DNA of 64,000 nucleotides. Origin: Croceibacterium xixiisoli (GTDB lineage Bacteria > Pseudomonadota > Alphaproteobacteria > Sphingomonadales > Sphingomonadaceae). Position 1 is the first letter of the stretch. The number at the start of each line of letters is the position of its first letter. A model generated the notes under the pieces. That model was not told the origin of the DNA. It was given only the letters and a program-made list of their open reading frames with translations, and made no database searches. The stretch spans positions 1,841,002-1,905,001 of the forward strand of contig NZ_WTYJ01000001.1 in assembly GCF_009827305.1 (NCBI RefSeq), written 5' to 3'. The position numbers and the translations under genes were made by a program. This document shows positions 17,764 to 26,042 of the stretch, piece by piece.

Positions 17764-19542
17764 TTATGCCTTTGCCGCATGGGTTTGTGTGGGCAGTTCG
17801 GTCAGCACGCCGTAACGAACTTCCAGAATGCGGTCGCACAGCTCCAGCGTGGCCGGGCGATGGGCGATCAGGATGATGGTCGCGCTGCCTTTCAATTCGG
17901 CCAGGGTCTGGCTGATCAGGGCTTCCGATCGCGCGTCCAGCGCGCTGGTCGGTTCATCCATCACGATCAGGGCCGGCTGGCCGAGCAAGGCGCGGGCGAT
18001 CGAAAGCCGCTGGGACTGTCCGCCCGAAAGCCCGCGTGCGCCGGGGCCGATCACCGTGTCATAGCCATGGGGCAGCGCCATGATTTCATCATGCACATGC
18101 GCCGCACGCGCAGCCGTTTCGATCTGTTCCTGCGAAAATCCGGGACGAAAAAACCGGATATTGTCTGCCGCTGTACCGAAAATCAGCCGGCTGTCCTGCG
18201 GCACATATCCGGTCAGCGCAGCCCAGCTTTCCGCCGACACATCCATCAGCGGCACGCCGGCTGCAGTCACCTTCCCGCTGGTCTGCTTGCGAAGGCGCAG
18301 CAACACGCCCGTCAGCGTGCTCTTGCCGCTGCCGGACGGGCCAACGATGCCAACCATCTCCCCCTGATCGATCGAAAAACTGATGTCCTTGAGGACGTTT
18401 TCGCCCGGCTTGTAGGCGTAGTTCACCCCTTCGAAACGCAGGCTTTCCAACGCGGTCAGGGCGTGGGAACCCGTATCCCACGCGTGCTCTTCCAACTGCT
18501 CCAGTTCGGTTTCGACCGCAGTGATATAGGGCGCCATCTCACGTGCGGTGTGGAAAGATCTTTGCAGCTGCCGGACGTAGGTCAGCGCTCGCACCAGCAG
18601 CAGCGCCAGCGGTGCCACACCTTCCATCCCGCCAGCCGACGTGCTCGCCAGCGCGGCAATCAGGATCAGCACCAGACCGATGGCGCCATACTGGAACAGA
18701 TTGGGCACCAGCCGGGCTTCGAAACGCAGCTTGCCCATGGCCGTGGCGGCGATCTTGATTCCGCCAAGCAATTGCCTGGCTACGGCATCCGCTACGTGGA
18801 ACGCCGAAATCTCCTGACCGATGCGGGCTGCCTGGGCAACATGGCCGACGATTTCCCGATTGGTCAGAACCGGCTTGGTCACATCCTGCCGAAATCGCTT
18901 GGTCACCGGCGCCAGCAGCGCAAATGTGATGCCGAGGCCGATGATCAGGCCCAGCGCAAGCAAGGGAGAACTTACGATCGCCCCGGCGATGACGGCCGCA
19001 AACATGGCAACGCCAACACAGCCCAGCGCCAATTGCTGCACGGAATTTTCCGCCCGCAACGCATATTCGCCCACCAGTTGCTGCAAAAGGCCTTCGCGCT
19101 GGGTGTCGCGATACTGCAGCGATGAATGGAGATAGGCCGTCAGCATCCGGCCACGCAGCCGCAGCATGGCCCGCGTGCTCAGCGATGCCATCAGCTGCGC
19201 CAGCGGGATCGACAGCAACATCAGCGTCGCCACCAGCGCCAAGCCGATGCCGCAAGCGCTCGGAATGCTGACCTGGATGCCAAGATCGGCCGGCCCTAGC
19301 CGGGCTAGGTGAGAATTGCCGGAGATTGCAATGGCCACCGCCGCCACCATGTAGAGCAGCGCGGTCTCGATCACACCGACGACAAATGCCAGCGCGACCG
19401 TGCCCCACAACCGTTTGCGATCGGGACCGATTACCGCAAGGCCGTTGCGCAATACGCCTAGCGGCCCGCCTGATGGCGGGGGCAGGGCAGGGCGATCTGA
19501 TCCGGAAGCCGCAATCGTTCCGCGCGGGTTTTCAACTGCCAT
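17764..19542 (-). CDS. ABC exporter, fused permease and ATPase
   Basis: The product has about 592 residues from ATG 19542. A six-helix membrane domain (about residues 45-320) is joined to a nucleotide-binding domain with Walker A GPSGSGKST near 401-409, signature LSGGQ near 505 and Walker B LIVMDEPTSALD near 525-536, and the H-loop HRPAT. This is the half-transporter architecture of MsbA/PglK flippases. In this neighbourhood it may flip a lipid-linked acidic oligosaccharide across the inner membrane, the step for which no Wzx is seen in set A. It lies eight bases downstream of the second pyruvyltransferase gene and five upstream of the surface carbohydrate gene. Substrate is inference. Confidence 0.85.
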   Translation of the reverse strand: MAVENPRGTIAASGSDRPALPPPSGGPLGVLRNGLAVIGPDRKRLWGTVALAFVVGVIETALLYMVAAVAIAISGNSHLARLGPADLGIQVSIPSACGIGLALVATLMLLSIPLAQLMASLSTRAMLRLRGRMLTAYLHSSLQYRDTQREGLLQQLVGEYALRAENSVQQLALGCVGVAMFAAVIAGAIVSSPLLALGLIIGLGITFALLAPVTKRFRQDVTKPVLTNREIVGHVAQAARIGQEISAFHVADAVARQLLGGIKIAATAMGKLRFEARLVPNLFQYGAIGLVLILIAALASTSAGGMEGVAPLALLLVRALTYVRQLQRSFHTAREMAPYITAVETELEQLEEHAWDTGSHALTALESLRFEGVNYAYKPGENVLKDISFSIDQGEMVGIVGPSGSGKSTLTGVLLRLRKQTSGKVTAAGVPLMDVSAESWAALTGYVPQDSRLIFGTAADNIRFFRPGFSQEQIETAARAAHVHDEIMALPHGYDTVIGPGARGLSGGQSQRLSIARALLGQPALIVMDEPTSALDARSEALISQTLAELKGSATIILIAHRPATLELCDRILEVRYGVLTELPTQTHAAKA

Positions 19543-19550
19543 GGCGCTGC

Positions 19551-20840
19551 TCAGTCCAGAACCTGCAGCATATGCCAAGCCTCTTCCGCTCTTTCTGCGG
19601 CAACAGCAGCGATCTGCTGTCGGCGGTCTGCACCCTGGGCCAGCAAAACCTTCGTCCCGGCTACAATGCGGTCGATATCTGCTGAGCTGGGGAAGGCTGA
19701 GTATTCATGGGCTGCCGGGTAACCCAGCATATCCTGCAACGCGGCCGTCTTGTGCGAATTGGAACTCATGAACACGCTCGGGGTGCCGCCCAACGCCGCC
19801 ATGATGCCGGGATGCCAGCGCCCGCTGACGAAGGCGCGGGCATTGGCCATCACCGCTGCGCCCGCCATGATCGGAGCATTGACGCCCAGTCGCGGCAGAC
19901 CTGTTCGCCGTGCCACATCGCGCAGAAACACATCGCCCACGCAGGTCTCCACCAGCAGCACCGGCAGGCCGAGAGATGTCAGCGCCTGCGCCAATTGGGT
20001 GTAGCTTTCCGCCGCTTGTTTCTGGTTCTTGGCCGACTGCGAACTGCCTGACAGCGCAATATACGGCTCATCCGTGCATTTCGGGCGGGATGTGGCAGTG
20101 CGGTCAAACGCGGGGATCAGCCGCGACGCGTCATAGGAGAGGGCGGCGTTGCGGCGGTAGAACGGCGACCAGGTAAACAGCGCATCGGGAAAGGATGCGC
20201 TGACCATGCCCGGCAGAATATCCCGCGCCAGCGCAAGCGAACGCGGATCGCGCACCGCGATCTTTGCGCCCTTGAGCGCCTGCTGGGCGGCATCCCGCGT
20301 TGCCAGATTGAAGGCACTGGCGGGATCCAGCGAGATCATCCCGTTGATCCAGAAAATGCCCTTGCCCATCCGCCGCGCCAGCGCACAGATCGCCAGCGTC
20401 TGCAGCAGGCTGTCACGCGCGGGGGTGGAAAAGATCATTTCCCCTTCGCCATTCACCACGATGGCATCGCAGGGAGCGATTTCTGCGATCAGACGCTGCG
20501 CCTTGGCGGAATTCTCCCGCAGATCCCACAGCAGTTCGGCATCGGTTTCGATGTCATGGCTGGGTGGAAAATACTGTCCACCGGCGTCGATCGCGCCAAA
20601 TGCCAGCTTGCCCAGAACCGGAACCCGCCCAACCCGTGGTCGCCGCAACCGGCGAACAAGCTGTTCATGCAGTCCGACGGGCAGGCGCCCACCAACTGTC
20701 AGCGGTGCCTTCAGCAGATCGCGGTCGATCGAACCGACGATCTCATGCCGTGTGGAAAGCACTTCCCGCAGGGCAAAGCTTGTTGCCCGGCAACCCCAAT
20801 TGGGGGAGGTCGAATTGTCAGCGACCAGCGTCAGGCGCAT
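19551..20840 (-). CDS. Polysaccharide pyruvyltransferase family protein (second copy)
   Basis: The product has 429 residues. The start (MRLTLVADNSTSPNWGCRA), VVNGEGEM near residue 132, and SGRWHPGIMAALGGTP near residue 350 are characteristic of the polysaccharide pyruvyltransferase superfamily. It is only distantly like the 15176-16339 copy, so it is not a recent duplicate. It opens the leftward run that continues with the ABC exporter, and is separated from neuB by a terminator hairpin. Two members in one island suggest either two ketal substitutions or that one member acts as a glycosyltransferase. Confidence 0.78.
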   Translation of the reverse strand: MRLTLVADNSTSPNWGCRATSFALREVLSTRHEIVGSIDRDLLKAPLTVGGRLPVGLHEQLVRRLRRPRVGRVPVLGKLAFGAIDAGGQYFPPSHDIETDAELLWDLRENSAKAQRLIAEIAPCDAIVVNGEGEMIFSTPARDSLLQTLAICALARRMGKGIFWINGMISLDPASAFNLATRDAAQQALKGAKIAVRDPRSLALARDILPGMVSASFPDALFTWSPFYRRNAALSYDASRLIPAFDRTATSRPKCTDEPYIALSGSSQSAKNQKQAAESYTQLAQALTSLGLPVLLVETCVGDVFLRDVARRTGLPRLGVNAPIMAGAAVMANARAFVSGRWHPGIMAALGGTPSVFMSSNSHKTAALQDMLGYPAAHEYSAFPSSADIDRIVAGTKVLLAQGADRRQQIAAVAAERAEEAWHMLQVLD

Positions 20841-20862
20841 CGCAAAGCCGGCCTATCCTGAG

Positions 20863-20892
20863 TAAAAATGGCCGGGGGCGCAGGCCCCCGGC
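20863..20892 (-). terminator. Terminator downstream of the NeuB-type gene
   Basis: A perfect 9-bp GC stem (20871-20879 with 20884-20892, loop of four) is followed on the minus strand by CATTTTTAC. It lies 17 bases past the neuB stop and should insulate neuB from the pyruvyltransferase operon. Confidence 0.8.
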
Positions 20893-20908
20893 GGATACAA
20901 TCAATGGG

Positions 20909-21793
20909 TCAGGCGACTTCGGCCGATGCGGGCTGTTCGCGCCACTTCAGCTTGTCCCGCTGGGGAAGCTCGATATCGAGAATGTCGCTCTGCTTGTAGG
21001 TCAGCGCCTTGGAAACGGCACGCGCGTCGCGCACCAGGCGGCGCAGGCCATCGGGCTCCAGCGATGCGGCATGGTCGGTGCCCTTCCAGGTGCGGTCGAT
21101 CGTCACATGGCGTTCGATCCATTCCGAACCCAGCGCAACGGCGGCCATGTCGGCGGCAATGCCCAGATGGTGACCGGAGAATGCGATCGCCTTGACCACT
21201 TCGCCGAACTTTTCACGCAGACGGGTGATTTCCAGCAGGCACAGCTCGTCAAACGCAACCGGATAGCCGGAGGTGCAGGAATACAGCACCACATCCTTGG
21301 CGCGACCGCGCTGGACGAAGAAATCGACGATCTGGTCTTCTTCTTCCTTGGTCGTCATGCCCAGCGACAGGTGAATTTCACCCGAATATTCATCAGCCAG
21401 CACGCCGAGCATTTCGAAGTGCAGGTTACAGGCCGAAGGGACCTTGATCAGCACCGGGTTGAGCGATGCGATCTCGCGGGCAGAGGTCACATCCCACACC
21501 GAAGTGGAATAGATGATGCCGTTCTTTTCGCATTCGGCCATCAGTTCGCGGTGCTGGTCCACGCTGAATTCCAGGAATTCGCGGTGGGCGCCATAGGTGT
21601 CGCCATAGGAATTGGCCGGATTGGGGTGCGGCGTATTGTACTGTTCTTCGGTCAGCAGCTCGCGGTTGTTGCGCTTCTGGAACTTCACCACGTCGGCCTT
21701 GGCATAGATTGCCGCCACGCGGATCAGTTCCTTGGCGATTTCCATGTCGCCCTTATGGTTGCAACCGACCTCGGCAATTACCTTAACAGTCAT
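20909..21793 (-). CDS. NeuB-family nonulosonate synthase lacking the C-terminal SAF domain
   Basis: This enzyme condenses phosphoenolpyruvate with a mannose-type sugar to give a nine-carbon acid. Family motifs are clear: AEVGCNHKGD near the start, VVKFQKRN, KVPSACNLHFEML, LSLGMTT, YSCTSGYP and ERHVTIDRTWKGTDHAASL near residue 240. The product has 294 residues, whereas E. coli NeuB (346) carries an extra C-terminal antifreeze-like SAF domain that is missing here. ATG 21793 has GGGAG upstream. The matching CMP-sugar synthetase and phosphatase are fused at 11766. No UDP-GlcNAc 2-epimerase (NeuC) was found, so the substrate may be mannose or mannose-6-phosphate (giving Kdn) or ManNAc made elsewhere. 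Confidence 0.88.
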   Translation of the reverse strand: MTVKVIAEVGCNHKGDMEIAKELIRVAAIYAKADVVKFQKRNNRELLTEEQYNTPHPNPANSYGDTYGAHREFLEFSVDQHRELMAECEKNGIIYSTSVWDVTSAREIASLNPVLIKVPSACNLHFEMLGVLADEYSGEIHLSLGMTTKEEEDQIVDFFVQRGRAKDVVLYSCTSGYPVAFDELCLLEITRLREKFGEVVKAIAFSGHHLGIAADMAAVALGSEWIERHVTIDRTWKGTDHAASLEPDGLRRLVRDARAVSKALTYKQSDILDIELPQRDKLKWREQPASAEVA

Positions 21794-22142
21794 AAAACGC
21801 TCCCGCTTCGTACCGGCCGGCGTGTTGCCGCAATGTGCTGGCAACCAATCAACAGGCAGGTCGGTAAATGGATATTGGGCGTGGCTAGCAGCAATCGCTG
21901 CCCGGTTCCACCGTTTGCACGCATGTTTTGTTGCATCTGCGAATAGCTCTCTTCACAACACGGTTATCCTGAATGGGATCGACTGTAAAATCCCATGTTG
22001 TCACGGGCTTGCCGTGATGAACGCCAGAGCCGGAATCGGAGCGGGCAGGGTCACTGCCCGTTCATCGGCCCCCGTCGATCCTGCACCAGAAGCCGGAGCA
22101 GAGCCTCCACCCTGACCATGACGACAAGGATGCTGGGGCCGC
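21794..22142. other. Divergent intergenic region between neuB and the beta-helix gene
   Basis: About 350 bp hold the promoter region for the leftward neuB gene and probably one for the rightward beta-helix gene. The left part (21840-21990) is richer in A/T. No further gene or structured RNA seen. Confidence 0.55.
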
Positions 22143-24014
22143 ATGAGTTTGACACGAAGGAGCATGATCGGGCTGGTCGCAACCTCGCCATTGCTCGCGC
22201 AATTGGGCCGGGCGGCGGGCCCCGATGGGGAGGCTGCGGACTGGCCGGCCTGGGCTCGCACCCGCTGGCAATTGTATGATGAACTGGCTGGCCTGGCCCG
22301 GCGCGGTACGGATGTCCGCGAATTTGGTGCCCGGCTGGATGGCACCAGCGATGATGCCGATGCGCTGGAACGGGCGCTCGCCGCCGGCGCCGCGGCGATT
22401 CTCATCCCTGCCGGGCCGGGCAGGAGCATGCGGATCGGGCGGCAGATCCGGATCACGCGGCCTACCGTGCTGATCGGCACCGGCGGACAGGCGGCCATCG
22501 AATATACCGGACGCGAAAAGGATATGTTCCTCGCCTGCGCCCTGGAAGAAGATCCCACCCGTTTCCTCGGTCCGATCCGGCTGGACAATCTGCGCATCAT
22601 CCGTCCGGAACCTCTGCGCCCCCACGGCAAACTGCTGCTGGGGTACAATCTGCGCGGCGTCAGTGTGACACGCTGTACCTCGGAACGCATGGGGCTCGTC
22701 GGGATGCACCACATGCTTCAGCGCCTGCGGCGATACCGCCGTGCTGGCGGAAGCATCGCGGAAGATCCTGCGCTGAAGTCCGGCTTTTCCGCCACGCTCG
22801 ATGATCTGTGCGAAGATCTTCAGGTCCATGACTGCCGAACTGACGCCCGTACATACATGAGCCAGATGGTGCGGTTCGATTTCACCCGCCGGGTGGCGAT
22901 CTCCCACTGCCATGGTCGCTTCGCCAATGTCAGCTGGTGGGGCGGGGGTGGGCGGCGAGATGAAGGTGGCGATTTGCGCCATCCGCGCCGTGTGCGCGAT
23001 GTCTATGTCGCAGACAGCGAATTCTCCCATGCGCTCGGCGGTATCTATGGCAACAATGGCCAGGATATTCTGATCGCCCGCAATAAGGTGGCGATGGTGG
23101 TCGATATCGGCATCGATTTCGAAGGCTGCGTCAACGCCGTCGCGCGTGACAACATCGTCACCAATGCGGGCAATTTCTGCCTGGCCACTTTCTTCGCAGC
23201 GAAGAACATCCTGTTTGAAAACAATCTCTGCATTCAGGATGGTGGAGCGACCAATATTCACCTGCAATTGCGGGCCCGCAAGATGGGGGCCGCCAATGGC
23301 CGCACGCTGTTGGCCCTGCGCAGTGCGGGCTTCGGTGCTGTCGATGGTGCTATCGAGGTGGCGTTTCGCAACAATCGCTTCGTCTGGCAGGGGTCTGACG
23401 GTGTCGGCGGATGCGTGCCCAGTTTCTTCGGCAGGCTGGAAGTAAGCGGCAACCGCTTTGAGAATGTCACCTGCAATCTTGCCTATCGCAGGACCGGCAG
23501 CCTGATCGTTGCCGACAACCAGCTCACCTTTGGCAAGGGCGTTCTTCCCGTCAGGCCGGTGATCTCGGGCAATGCGGCGCAACTGTCTGTGCAGCGCAAC
23601 AGGATTCGCCTGGCTGATGCTCCCACTGGTCAATTGCGGGCCATCCAGCTGGCGCTATTGCCCGGCAGCAAGTTCGCTCTGGTGGAGGGCAACCGGATCG
23701 AAGCCGCTGCAGATCTGCCGATCGTGATGGTCGCACCCTCGGGTACCCCAGCCAGCGTCATACTGCGCAACAACCATGGCGGCACCTTGCTGGTTACCGA
23801 AGGGCTGACGGTGCGCGCCGATGGCAATCAGGATGGGTCAGATCGACCGGTTGTGCCACGCACCATCCCAGTGGAATTCGCCACAGCCGACGCGTCACCG
23901 GCCGATTCGGCTGATCAGGAAACATCTCCGTCTGCGGCTGATGCCGATGAAACTGCACTGGAAGCGGAAGCAGTGCCTGCCTTCCTGCGCTCCCATAAAC
24001 CGGCAAGTGCATAA
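22143..24014 (+). CDS. Tat-exported right-handed beta-helix protein
   Basis: The product has 623 residues. The N-terminus LTRRSMIGLVATSPLLAQL is a twin-arginine signal, so it should fold in the cytoplasm and be exported. The first domain (VREFGARLDGTSDDADAL) is the usual entry of pectate-lyase-like beta-helices. Repeated N-rich coils such as IYGNNGQDILIARNKV and NILFENNLCIQDGG follow through about residue 540. The tail is Asp/Ala/Glu-rich and low in complexity. Such proteins in polysaccharide loci are often lyases, epimerases or hydrolases that trim the polymer, but no catalytic set is identifiable here. An internal ATG at 22164 has a better Shine-Dalgarno (AAGGAG), but using it would remove the Tat motif. 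Confidence 0.8.
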   Translation: MSLTRRSMIGLVATSPLLAQLGRAAGPDGEAADWPAWARTRWQLYDELAGLARRGTDVREFGARLDGTSDDADALERALAAGAAAILIPAGPGRSMRIGRQIRITRPTVLIGTGGQAAIEYTGREKDMFLACALEEDPTRFLGPIRLDNLRIIRPEPLRPHGKLLLGYNLRGVSVTRCTSERMGLVGMHHMLQRLRRYRRAGGSIAEDPALKSGFSATLDDLCEDLQVHDCRTDARTYMSQMVRFDFTRRVAISHCHGRFANVSWWGGGGRRDEGGDLRHPRRVRDVYVADSEFSHALGGIYGNNGQDILIARNKVAMVVDIGIDFEGCVNAVARDNIVTNAGNFCLATFFAAKNILFENNLCIQDGGATNIHLQLRARKMGAANGRTLLALRSAGFGAVDGAIEVAFRNNRFVWQGSDGVGGCVPSFFGRLEVSGNRFENVTCNLAYRRTGSLIVADNQLTFGKGVLPVRPVISGNAAQLSVQRNRIRLADAPTGQLRAIQLALLPGSKFALVEGNRIEAAADLPIVMVAPSGTPASVILRNNHGGTLLVTEGLTVRADGNQDGSDRPVVPRTIPVEFATADASPADSADQETSPSAADADETALEAEAVPAFLRSHKPASA

Positions 24015-24304
24015 AGCACTACCGGCCAGAACAGCGTGTTGAACAGATCCGCCAGCGTATCATGCCACAACCAAGCCGGAATTTTGGGAAAAAACCGGGC
24101 CAAATCGAGGATTTCATTGCCGATTTCCAGCAAGCTGATCAGCACCAGCCCGGCCCGGCTGCGCAGACCCTGGCGAGTAAAGGCCCCGACCAGCAGATAG
24201 ATGCCCAGCCCAAGATGGAAATGCATCGTGGCGCGTATTGCTTGGCCATCGGGGAGCCCGGCGTGCTTGATAGCTTCCCAGGATGTGACAAGTTGATCGA
24301 TCAT
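23915..24304 (-). CDS. Small integral membrane protein, antisense-overlapping the beta-helix gene
   Basis: The product has 129 residues from ATG 24304. Three hydrophobic segments are visible (about residues 28-42, 50-63 and 83-101), with charged loops such as TRQGLRSR and EIGNEILDLARFFPKIP, then a Ser/Ala-rich tail. Its last 100 bases overlap the 3' end of the beta-helix gene on the other strand, and its tail composition (Ala/Ser) is just the antisense of that low-complexity end. No family function is recognised. Hydrophobic periodicity and conserved-looking WHD and EIGNE blocks make a real gene likely. The frame continues upstream to 24646 but without a plausible start. Confidence 0.62.
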   Translation of the reverse strand: MIDQLVTSWEAIKHAGLPDGQAIRATMHFHLGLGIYLLVGAFTRQGLRSRAGLVLISLLEIGNEILDLARFFPKIPAWLWHDTLADLFNTLFWPVVLYALAGLWERRKAGTASASSAVSSASAADGDVS

Positions 24305-24521
24305 CGCCGGGGGCACCCAATTTTTGTTGCTTTGACAGGGTTTGTTGCGATGCAACACACTGCATAAGACATGATATGGGTAGTAGGTGTCATGCAGTTG
24401 GGATAGGACGCCCCTATGGTCGGACAGGTTGGGGCAATATCGCGGATCGTCGGTGCAGAATGTTGACGATGACAAACGATTTCGGTCAATCCGGGCCTCC
24501 GTACAGGGAAGGCATCCGGTG

Positions 24522-25916
24522 ATGCTGCAGATTCCGCGGGATATATCCAGCCCGACAGTGGAACACACGACGTCGGAATTGATGACCAAGCGGTCGCGTC
24601 GGCGCAAGCTGCTGATGGCGCTGGTCGCGCTGGATGCCGCTGCCATCTGCGTGGCATTTCTGATCGCTGCGATCCTGCATCATGTGATCGAAAAATGGCA
24701 TTGGGTCGGCATGGTCGCTGCCATCGTGCCGGTCTATCTGGCTTTCGCTGCCAACAGCAAGGCCTATTCCGGCCGGGTATTCGGCAATCAGCGCCTCGGC
24801 ATTTCGCGCTGTGTCAGCGCGCTGATTTCCGCTTTCGGCATCGTCGTGCTGATTGCCTTCCTGTTCAAGGTCAGCGACAATTTCTCGCGCGTCAATTTCG
24901 CGCTTGGCGCAGTGCTGGCGATGTTCCTGCTGGCGCTGGTCCGGCTGGTGTTCCTGCGTTTTCTTCACCGGCTGTTCGCTGGCGATCCCTATTGCGTGGT
25001 GTTGATCGTCGACGGCTCCATCCCTCTGCCCAAGGGCAGGTTTGCCGCGACCGTGGATGCCAACGACTGGCTGATCGGCGATGGATCGGTCGATATGCCA
25101 GCGCTTTATGACCGGCTTGGCTCGTTGCTTGGTCAGGCGGATCGTGTGGTGGTGGCCTGTGCGCCGGATCGGCGAGAACAGCTCGTCCATGCGCTGAAGG
25201 GGGCCAATGTTCTGGCGGAGGTGCTGACACCGGAACTGGGCGGGCTTGCCCCGCTCTCGGTGGACCGCAGTGGCAATGTGCCCACGCTGGTTGTCTCGAT
25301 CGGCCCGCTGTCTCCCTTCGACGAATTCCTCAAACGCAGCTTCGATCTGATCGTCTCGTTCCTTGCGATCATCGCCCTGTCCCCGATCATGATCGGGGCA
25401 GCGATTGCGGTGAAGTTTTCCAGCAAGGGGCCGGTGCTGTTCGTGCAGCAGCGGATCGGTCACGGAAACCGGGTGTTCCGTATGCTGAAGTTTCGCAGCA
25501 TGCGAACCGAAGTGGCGGATGCAAAAGCGGATCGGCTGGTCACGCGCGATGATGACCGCGTCACGGCGGTTGGCCGCTTCATCCGCAAGACCAGCATCGA
25601 TGAACTGCCGCAGCTGTTCAATGTGCTGCTCGGGCATATGAGCATTGTCGGCCCGCGCCCGCATGCGCCGGGTGCCAAGGCCGCGTCCAAGCTCTATTGG
25701 GAAGTGGATTCGCGCTATTGGTACCGCCATGCGGTCAAGCCGGGGCTGACCGGTCTGGCCCAGGTGCGCGGCTGGCGCGGCAACACTGTGTGCGAAAGCG
25801 ATCTCACCAACCGGCTGCAGGCTGATCTGGAATATCTGCATGGCTGGTCGCTGATGCGCGACATGTCGATTCTGGCGCGCACTTGCCAGGTGGTCATGTC
25901 CCGCAATGCCTATTGA
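24522..25916 (+). CDS. Priming polyprenyl-phosphate sugar-1-phosphate transferase (set B)
   Basis: This is the second priming enzyme of the window, 464 residues from ATG 24522, which follows AGGGAAGG by nine bases. Hydrophobic segments occupy about residues 25-130. A further helix leads to the bacterial sugar-transferase domain with [22 protein letters not shown] and a C-terminal [13 protein letters not shown] block, the same set as in the 2660-4066 protein, and the two align along their length. It probably primes the set B glycan on undecaprenyl phosphate. The nucleotide-sugar gene ugd follows 126 bp later. Having two full-length priming paralogues argues for two different repeat units or two acceptors. 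Confidence 0.88.
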   Translation: MLQIPRDISSPTVEHTTSELMTKRSRRRKLLMALVALDAAAICVAFLIAAILHHVIEKWHWVGMVAAIVPVYLAFAANSKAYSGRVFGNQRLGISRCVSALISAFGIVVLIAFLFKVSDNFSRVNFALGAVLAMFLLALVRLVFLRFLHRLFAGDPYCVVLIVDGSIPLPKGRFAATVDANDWLIGDGSVDMPALYDRLGSLLGQADRVVVACAPDRREQLVHALKGANVLAEVLTPELGGLAPLSVDRSGNVPTLVVSIGPLSPFDEFLKRSFDLIVSFLAIIALSPIMIGAAIAVKFSSKGPVLFVQQRIGHGNRVFRMLKFRSMRTEVADAKADRLVTRDDDRVTAVGRFIRKTSIDELPQLFNVLLGHMSIVGPRPHAPGAKAASKLYWEVDSRYWYRHAVKPGLTGLAQVRGWRGNTVCESDLTNRLQADLEYLHGWSLMRDMSILARTCQVVMSRNAY

Positions 25917-26042
25917 AAATGGTTGATCCTTCTTGCCGCGCGGGTGAGCGCGTGATTGCAATTCGGGTGTGAAGGAAACATAGACGGCCCGTCCCGCGAC
26001 AGCGGGCATTCGGGCGTGAATTTCTCTTTCGGAGCTTCCCTC

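Noticed and set aside
21794..22142. Riboswitch or structured RNA in the neuB/beta-helix spacer
   Set aside because: No conserved riboswitch core or long stem was seen; the length is ordinary for a divergent promoter region.
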